A stretch of 64,000 bases of DNA from Bin5 sp009843665 (GCA_965220285.1 OZ244818.1:124001-188000); one strand, 5' to 3'. Shown: positions 12,126 to 20,801, counted from the stretch's first letter. Notes: generated from the sequence alone by a model not told the origin. Program-made: numbers and translations.

Positions 12126-13862
12126 GTGACTGAGAATCGGAACGGGACGGCAGAGGATGCCCGGGGGCGCGCGTTTTTCAACGAACCTGATGCAGCAGGG
12201 CTGATGCACCGGGCGTTCACTCGCTCGCTTGGTTTCGACAGGGCGGATATGAACCGACCTTTGATCGGCATATTGAATACCTACAGCGAGATGAACAACT
12301 GCCACGCTCATTTTCCCGAACTGGTGGAGGCGGTCAAGCGAGGTGTGTGGCAGGCGGGCGGGTTCCCGCTAGAGTTTCCGACGATCAGCCTGGGAGAGAT
12401 TTACCTGACGCCCACGTCGATGCTGTGGCGCAATCTGGCGGCCATGGACACGGAGGAGATGATACGCGGCAATCCGATGGACGGAGTGGTGGTGCTGTGC
12501 GGGTGCGACAAGACGACGCCGGCGGCGTTGATGGGTGTGGCGAGCGCCGATCTTCCGGCGATCCTCGTGTCGGGCGGGCCGATGCTGAACGGGCACTGGC
12601 GCGGTCAGACACTGGGGGCGTGTACAGATTGCCGGCGTTTGACGACGGAATACAGGGCGGGCGATCTGAGCGAAGGGGAGTATGCGGAGGTTGAAGAGAA
12701 TCTGGTGCGGAGCCGCGGCCACTGCATGGTGATGGGCACGGCTTCGACGATGAACTCGCTGACGGAGGCGTTGGGCATTTCGCTTCCTGGAAACGGGGCG
12801 ATTCCGGCAGCGGATTCGCGGCGGATACTTCTGGCTGAGCGGGCCGGGCGACGCATCGTGGGGATAGCGGTGGAAGGGCTGCGTCCTTCTCAGGTTCTCA
12901 CGCGAGAGGCGATGGAAAATGCCGTTACACTTTTGTGCGCGTTGGGCGGAAGCACGAATGCAGTCGTGCATTTGCCGGCGGTGGCCGGCCGGCTTGGAAT
13001 CGAGCTGCCGCTGGACCTATTCGATACGATCAGCAGGCGGACACCTTTGCTGGCCAATGTTCGGCCGGCGGGCAAGTTCCAGATGGAGGACTTTTTCTAT
13101 GCGGGGGGCGTCCCGGCAGTTTTGAAGGAGCTCCTGCCGCTACTTCATGGCGATGCGCCTACCGTAACGGGGCGGACTCTTGCGGAAAACGTTGCGCAGG
13201 GCGACGTTGTCGATAGTGAGGTGGTCCTCTCACGGGACGATCCACTGAAGTCGGAAGGGGGGCTGGCGATCCTGCGGGGCAATTTGGCGCCATCCGGGGC
13301 CGTGATCAAGCATGCGGCGGCGTCGCCGGGCCTCTTGCAGCACCGAGGGCGGGCGGTTGTATTTCACAGCATTTCCGATCTGCAGGCGAGAATCGACGAT
13401 CCGGGGCTTGACGTCAATCCCGAGGATATTCTGGTGCTGCAGAATGCGGGTCCGATAGGGGGTCCGGGCATGCCGGAGGTGGGGAATCTACCGATCCCCA
13501 AAAAGTTGCTAAAACAGGGCGTACGCGATATGGTGCGTATCTCCGATGCGAGAATGAGCGGTACGGCGTTTGGCACAATCGTGCTGCACGTTGCGCCGGA
13601 GGCTGCGGTAGGCGGGCCGCTGTCGGCTGTACGCACAGGTGACGAGATCGAGTTGGATGTGCCGGGGAGGCGGCTTGAACTGCGTGTCGACAAGAAGGAG
13701 ATGGACAGGAGGCAGGCCGAATGGCGACAGCCGCCGCCGGAATACCGGCGCGGCTATGGCAAACTGTTCCTGGACCATGTGATGCAGGCGCCGGAAGGGA
13801 TGGACTTTGACTTTTTGCTGGGCCGTGATCCTGTGGAGACGAAGGCGCAGCCCAAGTTTTGA
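12126..13862 (+). CDS. IlvD/Edd-family dehydratase, probable sugar-acid (L-arabonate-type) dehydratase
   Basis: A 578-residue protein with three cysteines placed as Fe-S ligands: Cys59 (EMNNCHAHF), Cys127 (LCGCDKTTPA) and Cys200 (RGHCMVMGTASTMN). Spacing and length (about 579) match L-arabonate and D-xylonate dehydratases. The segment GHCxxMGTASTM is typical of those enzymes, whereas true IlvD usually reads CGGMxTANTM. It should convert a sugar acid to its 2-keto-3-deoxy form, although dihydroxy-acid dehydratase activity cannot be excluded. The GTG start is supported by GGAGG 4 bp upstream. Database pipelines will probably label it ilvD; no ilvB, ilvC or leu genes are nearby. Regulation is not visible. 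Confidence 0.85.
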   Translation: MTENRNGTAEDARGRAFFNEPDAAGLMHRAFTRSLGFDRADMNRPLIGILNTYSEMNNCHAHFPELVEAVKRGVWQAGGFPLEFPTISLGEIYLTPTSMLWRNLAAMDTEEMIRGNPMDGVVVLCGCDKTTPAALMGVASADLPAILVSGGPMLNGHWRGQTLGACTDCRRLTTEYRAGDLSEGEYAEVEENLVRSRGHCMVMGTASTMNSLTEALGISLPGNGAIPAADSRRILLAERAGRRIVGIAVEGLRPSQVLTREAMENAVTLLCALGGSTNAVVHLPAVAGRLGIELPLDLFDTISRRTPLLANVRPAGKFQMEDFFYAGGVPAVLKELLPLLHGDAPTVTGRTLAENVAQGDVVDSEVVLSRDDPLKSEGGLAILRGNLAPSGAVIKHAAASPGLLQHRGRAVVFHSISDLQARIDDPGLDVNPEDILVLQNAGPIGGPGMPEVGNLPIPKKLLKQGVRDMVRISDARMSGTAFGTIVLHVAPEAAVGGPLSAVRTGDEIELDVPGRRLELRVDKKEMDRRQAEWRQPPPEYRRGYGKLFLDHVMQAPEGMDFDFLLGRDPVETKAQPKF

Positions 13863-14374
13863 TGCAGTAGTCAGTAGTCAGTGGACAGTAGTCAGTGGTT
13901 GGTAGCCATTGGTGGTCAGCTTTTGGCTTGTGGTGAACTTCGGTGTTCGGACGGGGCTGATGGAGACATTTGGGGTCTGCCTGGAGGCGGAAAAACTGTT
14001 CTTACTGTCAGGAGAGCTGTAGCGGGGTCTTGGTGGTTATCGCGGTGAACGTTGGGCCCAATTGAGAGGCGCCGCGCCTGCTTTGCCTGCGCTGGCACAT
14101 ACTTGGAATCTGCCGGGACGCGGGGTTGGGGGGGGGGAGCCCGGCCGCCGCGGGTGGACAACTACATATTGCCCACACACTGGCTGCGGCGCGAAAATGG
14201 CCGGGGGCGTTGCGGGGGCGGAGCCCCCGCACAAGGGAGGGCCGAATAGGCCCGACCGCCCAAAAGCGAGGAGAGAGGAGACTTCGCTCGCCTCAGCCAA
14301 CGTCGCACAGTGATCGCGGCTTAGTAGTTGCCTTTTTTTTCAGGGGACAGATTGTGGATTGGAGGGATGGAGAG
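13863..14374 (+). other. Intergenic region with short repeats upstream of tyrS
   Basis: No gene is supported here. Positions 13866-13906 hold repeated AGTAGTCAGT/CAGTGG-type heptamers related to those after the dispersed repeats at 34.8 and 55.25 kb. Positions 14199-14263 hold the first copy of the dispersed palindromic repeat (listed separately). No T-box motif (GGTGGNACCGCGG) precedes tyrS. The tyrS frame is open leftwards to 14126 but that stretch crosses the repeat and is not conserved protein. Confidence 0.6.
14199..14263 (+). repeat. Dispersed palindromic repeat, copy 1 (core only)
   Basis: The 65-bp core contains two hairpins: GCGGGGGC-GGA-GCCCCCGC and GGGCC-GAATA-GGCCC. The same core recurs nearly base for base at 34727-34791 and, differing in its first and last few bases, at 55186-55246, always on this strand. 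This copy lacks the heptamer tail of the other two. Confidence 0.9.
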
Positions 14375-15613
14375 ATGCCAGAGTTTCGGCCGGTAGATGA
14401 GCAGATGGCTGTGTTGATGCGGGGGGTGGAGTTTGGTGATGATCGGACCCGCAGCAATATGGAAGCGGAGCTGCGTCAAAGGCTTGAAGAGGGCCGAGAG
14501 AACGGCCGACCGCTGCGCGTTTACTGCGGCTTTGATCCGACGTCGAGCGATCTCCATCTGGGGCATACGGTTCCGCTGAGGAAGCTGAGGCAGTTCCAGG
14601 AGCTGGGGCATACGGTTGTTTTCCTGATCGGTACGTTCACGGGAACGATTGGGGACCCAAGTGACAAGGAGAGCGCACGTACACAACAGAGCCTGGATGA
14701 GGCGATGGAAAATGCGCGTGGATTCACGCAGCAGGCGCACAGGGTGCTGGACCCGGAGAAGACGGTTGTTGACTACAATCACAAGTGGCTGGGCGAGCTG
14801 GACTTCGGCGGCGTCATTCAGCTGGCGAGCAGCTTCACAGTGCAGCAGTTTCTGGCCAGGGACAATTTCAGCAAGCGGCACGCCAAGGGCGAGCCGATTT
14901 GGCTACACGAATTCTTCTATGCGCTGATGCAGGGTTATGATGCCATCATGCTGGACACGGACGTGCAGATCGGGGGAACGGACCAGCTGTTCAATCTGAT
15001 GGCCGGGCGTACGCTAATGAGCGCACGGGGAATGCGGCCACAGGTTGTGTTGACGTTCCCGATTCTGGTGGGAACAGACGGCCAGCTGCGGATGAGCAAG
15101 TCGACCGGCAATCATATCGGGATTGACGAGGCCCCCGGGGTGATCTTTACAAAGGTAGTCAATCTCCCGGACCACACTATCCGAAACTTCGCCGAGCTGG
15201 TGACGCGCTGGAGCCAGGAAGAGATCGATAGCAAGATGGCGCAGATAGAGAGCGGAGAGCTGGAGCCGCAGTCGGCGAAGCGGGCACTGGCGAAGGAGAT
15301 AGTGAGCATCTTTCACGGCAAGGAAAGGGCGGAGCAGGCTGCCGTGGACGCTGTGCGGATGCACGAGGGGGCAGCGCCGAGCGACGCTCCACAGTTCAGG
15401 TTGTCTCAGGAGATGAATCTGCTGGACTTGATGAGTGCGGCGGGACTGGTGCGCAGCAAGGGTGAGGCGCGGCGTCTCATTCAGCAAGGCGGGGTGCGGC
15501 TAAACGGGGAGGCGGTGTCAGACGGTGTGCAAACCTCCGTCACGCCAAACGGGGGGGACAACGTACTTCAGGTAGGGAAGAGGAGATTCCTGCGGGTCGT
15601 TTCCGCCGAATAG
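14375..15613 (+). CDS. tyrS: Tyrosyl-tRNA synthetase
   Basis: A class I aminoacyl-tRNA synthetase of 412 residues that charges tRNA-Tyr. It shows YCGFDPTSSDLHLGH with the HIGH-type motif HLGH at 61-64, the second signature RMSKSTGN at about 240, and a C-terminal S4 RNA-binding domain (GEARRLIQQGGVRLNGE). The MSKS form places it near the TyrZ-like clade. The ATG at 14375 is preferred because GGAGG lies 9 bp upstream and the family start is just before this point; an open frame back to 14126 runs through a repeat. No T-box is seen, unlike valS in this window. Confidence 0.95.
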   Translation: MPEFRPVDEQMAVLMRGVEFGDDRTRSNMEAELRQRLEEGRENGRPLRVYCGFDPTSSDLHLGHTVPLRKLRQFQELGHTVVFLIGTFTGTIGDPSDKESARTQQSLDEAMENARGFTQQAHRVLDPEKTVVDYNHKWLGELDFGGVIQLASSFTVQQFLARDNFSKRHAKGEPIWLHEFFYALMQGYDAIMLDTDVQIGGTDQLFNLMAGRTLMSARGMRPQVVLTFPILVGTDGQLRMSKSTGNHIGIDEAPGVIFTKVVNLPDHTIRNFAELVTRWSQEEIDSKMAQIESGELEPQSAKRALAKEIVSIFHGKERAEQAAVDAVRMHEGAAPSDAPQFRLSQEMNLLDLMSAAGLVRSKGEARRLIQQGGVRLNGEAVSDGVQTSVTPNGGDNVLQVGKRRFLRVVSAE

Positions 15614-15985
15614 CAGCGGGCGGTTCTCCTGGTAAGTTGGGGGGTCTATTGCATACCAATAGAAAAAGGAACCGGATGCCACGCTTCCCCCGATAGTGGC
15701 TTCCAACCACAACGTGACAACTCGGTCCCTCAGACTATAGTATAGCACGCTTTTATTTGCTTGTAAAGGGGTAATTTGGTGGAAATTCAGGTTTTTTCAG
15801 TTTTTTTCGCCAGATCATTCATGTTTTCGCCCTTTTCCAAAGTCCTGGCGACGCCTGGACGCGGTTGTGCGGTTGTGCGGTTGCCTGTCTGAGTTCATGC
15901 AGAGGGAAAGCCCTAGGGGCGGGGGGCTGCGACGGGGCAGGATCGTCAATGGACTTGAGCCTGGACTAAACTTAAGGAGCGAGTG
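15614..15985 (+). other. AT-richer intergenic region upstream of fabI with a possible promoter
   Basis: There is no credible gene. Base composition falls at 15735-15840 (TTTATTTGC, TTTTTTCAG and similar runs), as expected for a promoter region. A candidate sigma-70 pair is GTGACA (15714-15719) and TATAGT (15736-15741) with a 16-bp spacer, which would give a leader of about 240 bases before fabI. The -35 box is imperfect, so the call is weak. Confidence 0.4.
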
Positions 15986-16768
15986 ATGGGGACATTTGAT
16001 GGGAAGCGCGGCCTTATTTTTGGCGTTGCGAACAAGAATTCAATCGCCTGGGGTATAGCGCAGGCGCTGGCAGAGGAGGGCGCGGAGATTGGCTTCAGCT
16101 ATGCGGGCGACTTTCTGGAGAAGCGGGTCAGGCCCCTGGCAGAAGAGGTGGGCAGCCGCTTCATCGAGGAGTGCGATGTCAGCGACGACGCGGCGATCGA
16201 CGAGCTTTTTGTCAAGGCAGGGGACCACTTCGGGGGCCTTGATTTCCTGGTCCACTCGATTGCATTTGCACCGCGGGAGGACCTGGGCGGACGTTTCGTG
16301 GACACAAGCCGCGAGGGTTTCCGGGTCGCACTCGATGTCAGTTGCTACAGCCTGGTGGCGCTGGCCAAACGTGCGATCCCTCTGATGCCAGAGGGCGGCA
16401 GCATGCTGGCTATGACCTACTACGGGGCAGAGAAGGTGACGCCGAACTACAATGTGATGGGCGTAGCGAAGGCGGCGCTGGAGGCTACGATTCGCTATCT
16501 TGCCTGGGACCTGGGTAAGGACCAGGTGCGGGTCAATGCGATCAGCGCCGGTCCGATAAAGACCCTAGCGTCGGCGGGGGTCAGCGGGTTCCGGAAGAGT
16601 CTGGGCTATGTTGGCACGGTGGCGCCGATGGGGAACGTAACCCAGGCCGACGTGGGGAATGCGGCGCGCTTTCTTCTGGGAGACTGGGCGCAGAAGGTCA
16701 CCGGAGAGGTCGTCTATGTGGACGGGGGATACAATATAATGGGCGCCCCTGAGATGGACACCGTGTGA
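15986..16768 (+). CDS. fabI: Enoyl-[acyl-carrier-protein] reductase (NADH), FabI type
   Basis: A short-chain dehydrogenase fold enzyme of 260 residues that reduces the trans-2 double bond of enoyl-ACP in the last step of fatty-acid elongation. It carries the FabI form of the nucleotide loop (GVANKNSIAWGIA, 13-25), SIAFAP at 91-96, and the catalytic pair Tyr155-x6-Lys162 (NYNVMGVAK). Length is normal. ATG 15986 lies 6 bp after AAGGAG; a GTG one codon earlier is too close to it. A strong rho-independent terminator follows 35 bp after the stop, so it is probably transcribed alone. Confidence 0.96.
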   Translation: MGTFDGKRGLIFGVANKNSIAWGIAQALAEEGAEIGFSYAGDFLEKRVRPLAEEVGSRFIEECDVSDDAAIDELFVKAGDHFGGLDFLVHSIAFAPREDLGGRFVDTSREGFRVALDVSCYSLVALAKRAIPLMPEGGSMLAMTYYGAEKVTPNYNVMGVAKAALEATIRYLAWDLGKDQVRVNAISAGPIKTLASAGVSGFRKSLGYVGTVAPMGNVTQADVGNAARFLLGDWAQKVTGEVVYVDGGYNIMGAPEMDTV

Positions 16769-16803
16769 TGGCATAGGGCGGACGCCTGCTGTTCCGGAAA
16801 TGC

Positions 16804-16840
16804 AAACAGGTCAACCCGTGAATGGGTTGACCTGTTTTTT
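16804..16840 (+). terminator. Rho-independent terminator of fabI
   Basis: A perfect 14-bp stem, AAACAGGTCAACCC paired with GGGTTGACCTGTTT around the loop GTGAAT, ends in a run of six T. It sits 35 bp after the fabI stop. Confidence 0.95.
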
Positions 16841-16923
16841 CATGTCTATGTGTGGGAGGGAGGGCACTGCCCAGATACTCACTTCCCCCGTTTCCTCATG
16901 GATTGGCATCTTTACCGCCGAGG

Positions 16924-16996
16924 CGGGAGCGACGGGATTTGAACCCGCGACCTCCGGCTTGACAGGCCGACATGCTAACCGCTACACCACGCCCCC
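16924..16996 (-). tRNA. tRNA-Asp (anticodon GTC)
   Basis: On the minus strand a 73-base cloverleaf begins GGGGGCG and ends CGCTCCC plus discriminator G, giving a 7-bp acceptor stem with one G-U pair. The anticodon loop CTGTCAA contains GTC, and the T-loop region GGTTCAAATCC is standard. The bases after the discriminator read CCT, so CCA is not fully encoded. It faces fabI and is transcribed away from the insertion sequence at 17068. Confidence 0.95.
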
Positions 16997-17067
16997 ATCA
17001 GGAAATCATGACATGTAAAGGGTATGGTATCACGGACGCTTGCGGCTGTCAAATGAAAGCGGGTGGA

Positions 17068-17088
17068 GGGTGCATCCCAGATTTTTTG
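17068..17088 (+). repeat. Left inverted repeat of the insertion sequence
   Basis: GGGTGCATCCCAGATTTTTTG matches the reverse complement of 18505-18525 at 19 of 21 positions. Confidence 0.92.
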
Positions 17089-17151
17089 AGAGGGGGAAGG
17101 GAGGTAGACTTGAGGTAGGAGAAAAGTAGAGAAGAGAAAGAGGGGGATGAG

Positions 17152-17520
17152 GTGAAAAGAGAAGAGGCGAAGGCGAAGTTTATGCGTGGTGCGGAGGAGA
17201 TGTTTGAGGCGATGTGGGATTGGGGGGAAGAGCATCCTGAAGCGAGTTTTGATGAGATTGCGGGCAAGTTGTCGCAAGAGCGGCGGGAGTTGATGGGAGA
17301 GATGCTGGGGGAGATGTTGTTGCAACATGGAGATGGGAGGTACGAGGAGGTGGAATGTGCGGAGTGTGGGCAGAAGACGAGATCGAATGGACGGCGCACG
17401 CGCACGGTACTCCATGCTGAAGGGCAAGTAGAGGTGAAGCGAACCCATCGCCGCTGTCCGGAATGTGGACAGGGGATTTTTCCCCCTGGACCGCCGTCTT
17501 CAGTTGATAGAGCAACGTAG
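17152..17520 (+). CDS. Transposase, N-terminal frame (ISKra4-like)
   Basis: A 122-residue frame with a helical N-terminus and a zinc-binding region (CAECGQKTRSNGRR, then RRCPECGQG) typical of the DNA-binding half of ISKra4 transposases. The GTG start follows a G-rich stretch resembling a ribosome-binding site. The conserved sequence continues in the +1 frame: the Cys-rich motif GQG is followed in the second frame by FFPLDRRLQL. The switch lies in GGGGATTTTTCCCC (17472-17485). That may be a programmed +1 shift or an inactivating one-base insertion; the sequence alone does not decide. Confidence 0.8.
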   Translation: MKREEAKAKFMRGAEEMFEAMWDWGEEHPEASFDEIAGKLSQERRELMGEMLGEMLLQHGDGRYEEVECAECGQKTRSNGRRTRTVLHAEGQVEVKRTHRRCPECGQGIFPPGPPSSVDRAT

Positions 17521-18499
17521 TTGGTCACCGGGAACGCTAGCGCAAGCGTTGCGGATGGGCAGTGAGATTCCCTTTGCGCGTGCGGCCAGGCAGTTTGAGG
17601 AATTGACGCATGTGCCCATTTCGAAGAACAGTCTGCAGCGGCTGGCGCAGGAGTATGGAGGGCGGTTGGTCGCGCAGCAAGCCCAAGAAGCGCAGACCAT
17701 GGTTCAGGTAGCGAGCAAAGAGACAGAGGTGGTCTGGCGCGAGCAGGTGGAGCCGGCGAGCGATGTGATGAACATTTCGATGGATGGTGCGATGGTCAAT
17801 ATCCGCGAGGAAGGTTGGAAAGAGGTGAAACTGGTTACCGTGTCCGCTGTACGCCACCAGCTGGATGCGGAGACAGGCAAAGCGGTCGCCCATCTCAGCG
17901 ACCATAGCTATCGGGCAGGACTGTGGGATGCCACCGAGTTCGGACAGCAGCAGTGGGCGGAAGCCTGTCGCCGCGGTGTGGAAAATGCCAACTATCTGAG
18001 CAGTGTCAATGACGGCGCAGCCTGGATCTGGAACATCGTGCGCATGTGCTATGGCAACTGCGTCGAAATCATCGACTGGTGGCACGCTGTCGAAAAGCTG
18101 TGGCTGATCGCACAACACCGATTCGACACCGAATCAGAAGAGGCGACCGCATGGGTCTCCGCCCAAAAACAACACCTGATTACAGGTCGCCTGCGCACTC
18201 TTCTGCGCCACATCCGCCTACTCTACCCAAGAGGACGTCCCCTACCTGACGACGTGCGTAACGCCATTCTCTATCTCTTCCACAATCGCTGGCGTATGCG
18301 CTATCACCTCTTCCGCAAGGCAGGTTATCCCATCGGCAGTGGCACCGTCGAATCCGCCTGCAAACATGTCGTCCAGCAGCGCCTCAAGCAATCTGGTATG
18401 CGCTGGTCTCGTCTAGGCGCTCAAACTATGCTCGCTCTGCGCTCTACACTACTTAGCCAGCACCAACTCAACCCTCTTGCGCTCCTTGGCCTTACCTGA
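17465..18499 (+). CDS. Transposase, C-terminal catalytic frame (ISKra4-like)
   Basis: A 344-residue frame with the DDE triad of an RNase-H-like transposase: Asp107 in NISMDGAMV, Asp204 in EIIDWWHAVEKLW and Glu296 in YPIGSGTVESACK. It overlaps the first frame by 56 bp in the +1 register and ends 26 bp before the right inverted repeat. The ATG at 17465 lies inside the upstream frame and has no ribosome-binding site, so this part is probably made as a fusion with the first frame by frameshifting. The catalytic part appears intact. Confidence 0.88.
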   Translation: MDRGFFPLDRRLQLIEQRSWSPGTLAQALRMGSEIPFARAARQFEELTHVPISKNSLQRLAQEYGGRLVAQQAQEAQTMVQVASKETEVVWREQVEPASDVMNISMDGAMVNIREEGWKEVKLVTVSAVRHQLDAETGKAVAHLSDHSYRAGLWDATEFGQQQWAEACRRGVENANYLSSVNDGAAWIWNIVRMCYGNCVEIIDWWHAVEKLWLIAQHRFDTESEEATAWVSAQKQHLITGRLRTLLRHIRLLYPRGRPLPDDVRNAILYLFHNRWRMRYHLFRKAGYPIGSGTVESACKHVVQQRLKQSGMRWSRLGAQTMLALRSTLLSQHQLNPLALLGLT

Positions 18500-18504
18500 C
18501 CCAG

Positions 18505-18525
18505 CAAACAATTTGGGATGCACCC
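18505..18525 (+). repeat. Right inverted repeat of the insertion sequence
   Basis: The reverse complement reads GGGTGCATCCCA then AATTGTTTG, matching the left end. It is followed at 18526-18533 by the second CGGGTGGA target copy. Confidence 0.92.
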
Positions 18526-18569
18526 CGGGTGGAATTGCGAGCCGGGGGAAGGCGGCAGAGGAGGCCACT

Positions 18570-19706
18570 TCAACTCTTGCGGGAGGGCAAGCGAGGTATA
18601 CGTTTGCCCACGCGCCGCAAGAGCCGAGAGGAAACGGCCTGTGTTTGGGAGGGCAACTTTCTGGAGGAGGACGAGCGAGGCCGGCGGGCTTTGTCGACTA
18701 ATCGCTGGGCGGCCTGGCGACCTTGTTCCAAGGCTTCACGGTAGTGGCCGGACATCAGCTCCGGGGTGATTTTCTGTCCTTCGGTCGCCCACACGGTGAC
18801 GGCCCTGCCGATGGCCCAGGTGCCGGCGTAGGAGACGGCGACCTTGGGCACGATGCCCCATACCGGGATGAGGCCGCTCATCTGGCGGGCGAGCTGGCGG
18901 AAGAGAAAGCCGCCGCCGAGAACGCCGACAATCTCGCCTAAAAGCTGCTGGGGGGAGCCGGTCTTTCCAGAGACCAGAGCGATTTTGTAAGCCATCATCA
19001 GCTGGTTCTTGGTGAGGACGATTGCGTCTCCGGCGCCGAGGACGAAGTTCAGGCCGGGGACAGTTTCGCCCAGGCCAGTCGTGAAAGAGTAGCTGGCGTT
19101 TACCTGCGACGTTTCCTGGATCAGCATGTTGAGGGCGGCCGGTCGCAGAGGGGGCAGGCGACGGGCAAAAGGCAGCCGGAGCTGGGCGGGAACGATCTGT
19201 ATCAGCGTTCCCGCCACCATGGCAACAGCTCGATCCGACCACTGTGGAATCGCCACGCGCACGTGTTCGTCGCGGCGGGCGATGGCGCTATCGGGACGTA
19301 TCGCTTCGGGCCCGACCACCACGATCAGAGAAGGGATGGACTGCGAGTTCAGGGCTTGTTGGAGAGAGTGCAGGGCTGAACTAAGCTCGAGCCGGGTAGA
19401 TATGAGCAGGGCGCAGTCCGGGGACGTGCGCGACGGCTGAGGTGAGGAGGCCTGGGCAGCAGGGGAGCGGGGTACAATATCTGTGCTTTGCGGGAGCATG
19501 CCAGAGCCGCTGCTGTCGGTAACAGTGATCCAGGGGTGGACGAAATCAGCAGCAGGGGAGCTGAGGTGGCGGGCAGCCTGCTCGGCGTCAGATTCTTCGT
19601 CGGCTGCGACCAGCAGGTGAATGGGTGCGTCGATCTCGCGTTGAATTTCGGCGAGATTGATCTCGCTGACGATCTGCCAGATGGACCGCAACGGCAGTGA
19701 ACGCAT
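18570..19706 (-). CDS. DUF697-containing membrane-associated protein
   Basis: A 378-residue protein. The N-terminal 200 residues show an alpha/beta pattern with repeated strand-like segments (IHLLVAAD, DCALLISTRLEL, SLIVVVGP), resembling a Rossmann-like domain without a P-loop. The C-terminal part has glycine-rich hydrophobic helices (VGVLGGGFLFRQLARQ, PVWGIVPKVAVSYAGTWAIG) followed by a basic tail, as in DUF697/YcjF proteins. In other bacteria these accompany small GTPases; none is visible here. It begins 12 bp after the threonine aldolase stop and is probably co-transcribed. The insertion-sequence target copy ends 36 bp beyond its stop. Function unknown. Confidence 0.7.
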   Translation of the reverse strand: MRSLPLRSIWQIVSEINLAEIQREIDAPIHLLVAADEESDAEQAARHLSSPAADFVHPWITVTDSSGSGMLPQSTDIVPRSPAAQASSPQPSRTSPDCALLISTRLELSSALHSLQQALNSQSIPSLIVVVGPEAIRPDSAIARRDEHVRVAIPQWSDRAVAMVAGTLIQIVPAQLRLPFARRLPPLRPAALNMLIQETSQVNASYSFTTGLGETVPGLNFVLGAGDAIVLTKNQLMMAYKIALVSGKTGSPQQLLGEIVGVLGGGFLFRQLARQMSGLIPVWGIVPKVAVSYAGTWAIGRAVTVWATEGQKITPELMSGHYREALEQGRQAAQRLVDKARRPRSSSSRKLPSQTQAVSSRLLRRVGKRIPRLPSRKS

Positions 19707-19718
19707 TGGGCACTTCGC

Positions 19719-20801
19719 CTAACCGTAAACGACCACGTCATCGCCAGCGGCACCGGTGCCAGAGTCGAGTACGCGGGCAAATGCATCGAGGGTACGGTCA
19801 ATGTCTTCAGAGTCAACAGACAGGTTTGTGACCGCCCTCAGCAGGTTGCCTCCAGTAGGATTTAGGAGGACATCCAAGTCTTTCAGGCCGGCGGAAAGCT
19901 GGGCCGGGGTGATGTCGTCGCGCTGCAACTCGAAGAAGACGATGTCGGTCTCCACCGTCTCCGGGTCAATGATGATCCCGTCCAATTTGGAGAGGCCTGC
20001 GGCCAGCTTGCGGGCGTTGACGTGGTCGTCGGCCAGTCTTTCGATCATTTCGGTGATGGCAACGATGCCGGCGGCGGCGATGATACCGGCCTGGCGGGTG
20101 CCGCCGCCAAGAACCTTGCGCATTCGCCGGGCGCGCGCTATAAAATCGGGATCGCCGACGATGACGGAACCGACCGGCGCGCCGAGTCCTTTGCTCAGAC
20201 AGACGCTTACGCTGTCCGCTTCCTGCACGAGGCGGGCGGGGGCAACGTTGAGTGCGACGGCGGCGTTCCAGAGGCGCGCCCCATCCACATGGAGCTTGAG
20301 GCCGTGATTGTGGGCCGTGTTACCGGCTGCGTCCATGTATTCCACAGGCAGGCAGCGGCCGCCGCTGCGGTTGTGGGTGTTCTCGATCGCCAGCAGCCTG
20401 GTGCGAGGGTAATGCTCGTTATCGGGGCGGATCGATTCCACCACCAGGTCCAGGTCCAAGGTCCCATCCGGGCGAGTAGGCAATGGGCGCGGGAAAACGC
20501 CTCCAAGTGCGGCGGTGCCGCCTTGCTCGGCAGTAAATATGTGGGAATGATCTCCCAGGATCATTTCGTCTCCGCGGCCGCAGTGACTGAGTACGGAGGC
20601 GAGATTGCCCATCGTGCCGCTGGACACAAATAGAGCCGCCTCTTTTCCCAGCAGGTCTGCCGTCATTGCTTCGAGGCGATTTACAGTCGGGTCTTCGCCG
20701 AAGACGTCGTCGCCTACGGGTGCGGAGGCCATCGCCTTGCGCATATCTTCGGTGGGGTGGGTCACGGTGTCGGAACGGAGATCGATTGTTTTTTCAGTCA
20801 A
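19719..20801 (-). CDS. ltaE: Low-specificity L-threonine aldolase
   Basis: A PLP enzyme (360 residues from the chosen start) that cleaves L-threonine or allo-threonine to glycine and acetaldehyde. It starts with IDLRSDTVTHPTEDM, and carries GDHSHIF, HVDGARLWNAAVA (the PLP-binding Asp and Arg) and the Schiff-base lysine in SVCLSKGLGAPVGS (about Lys204). The start chosen is a TTG preceded by AAAGG at 7 bp; a TTG eight codons upstream (20825) is also in frame but has no ribosome-binding site. The DUF697 gene follows after 12 bp. Confidence 0.92.
   Translation of the reverse strand: MTEKTIDLRSDTVTHPTEDMRKAMASAPVGDDVFGEDPTVNRLEAMTADLLGKEAALFVSSGTMGNLASVLSHCGRGDEMILGDHSHIFTAEQGGTAALGGVFPRPLPTRPDGTLDLDLVVESIRPDNEHYPRTRLLAIENTHNRSGGRCLPVEYMDAAGNTAHNHGLKLHVDGARLWNAAVALNVAPARLVQEADSVSVCLSKGLGAPVGSVIVGDPDFIARARRMRKVLGGGTRQAGIIAAAGIVAITEMIERLADDHVNARKLAAGLSKLDGIIIDPETVETDIVFFELQRDDITPAQLSAGLKDLDVLLNPTGGNLLRAVTNLSVDSEDIDRTLDAFARVLDSGTGAAGDDVVVYG

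Larger units (their letters stand above)
17068..18525 (+). mobile_element. ISKra4-like insertion sequence with inverted repeats and 8-bp target duplication
   Basis: The 1458-bp element is bounded by inverted repeats beginning GGGTGCATCCCA (17068-17088 and 18505-18525; 19 of 21 positions match). The 8 bp flanking it, CGGGTGGA, are identical at 17060-17067 and 18526-18533, a clean target-site duplication, so insertion was a single and fairly recent transposition. It carries two overlapping transposase frames (17152-17520 and 17465-18499). It inserted between tRNA-Asp and the DUF697 gene. Family assignment to ISKra4 rests on the transposase motif YPIGSGTVESACKHV. Confidence 0.93.

Noticed and set aside
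12126..13862. Dihydroxy-acid dehydratase of branched amino-acid synthesis (ilvD)
   Set aside because: Key segments fit sugar-acid dehydratases better and no other branched-chain genes are nearby; kept as an alternative only.
14126..14374. N-terminal extension of tyrS
   Set aside because: It runs through dispersed repeat copy 1; a good ribosome-binding site and the family start are at 14375.
16800..17018. Open frame over the fabI terminator and tRNA
   Set aside because: It is the antisense of tRNA-Asp (the familiar GFEPATSGLTGR-type false protein), with no ribosome-binding site.
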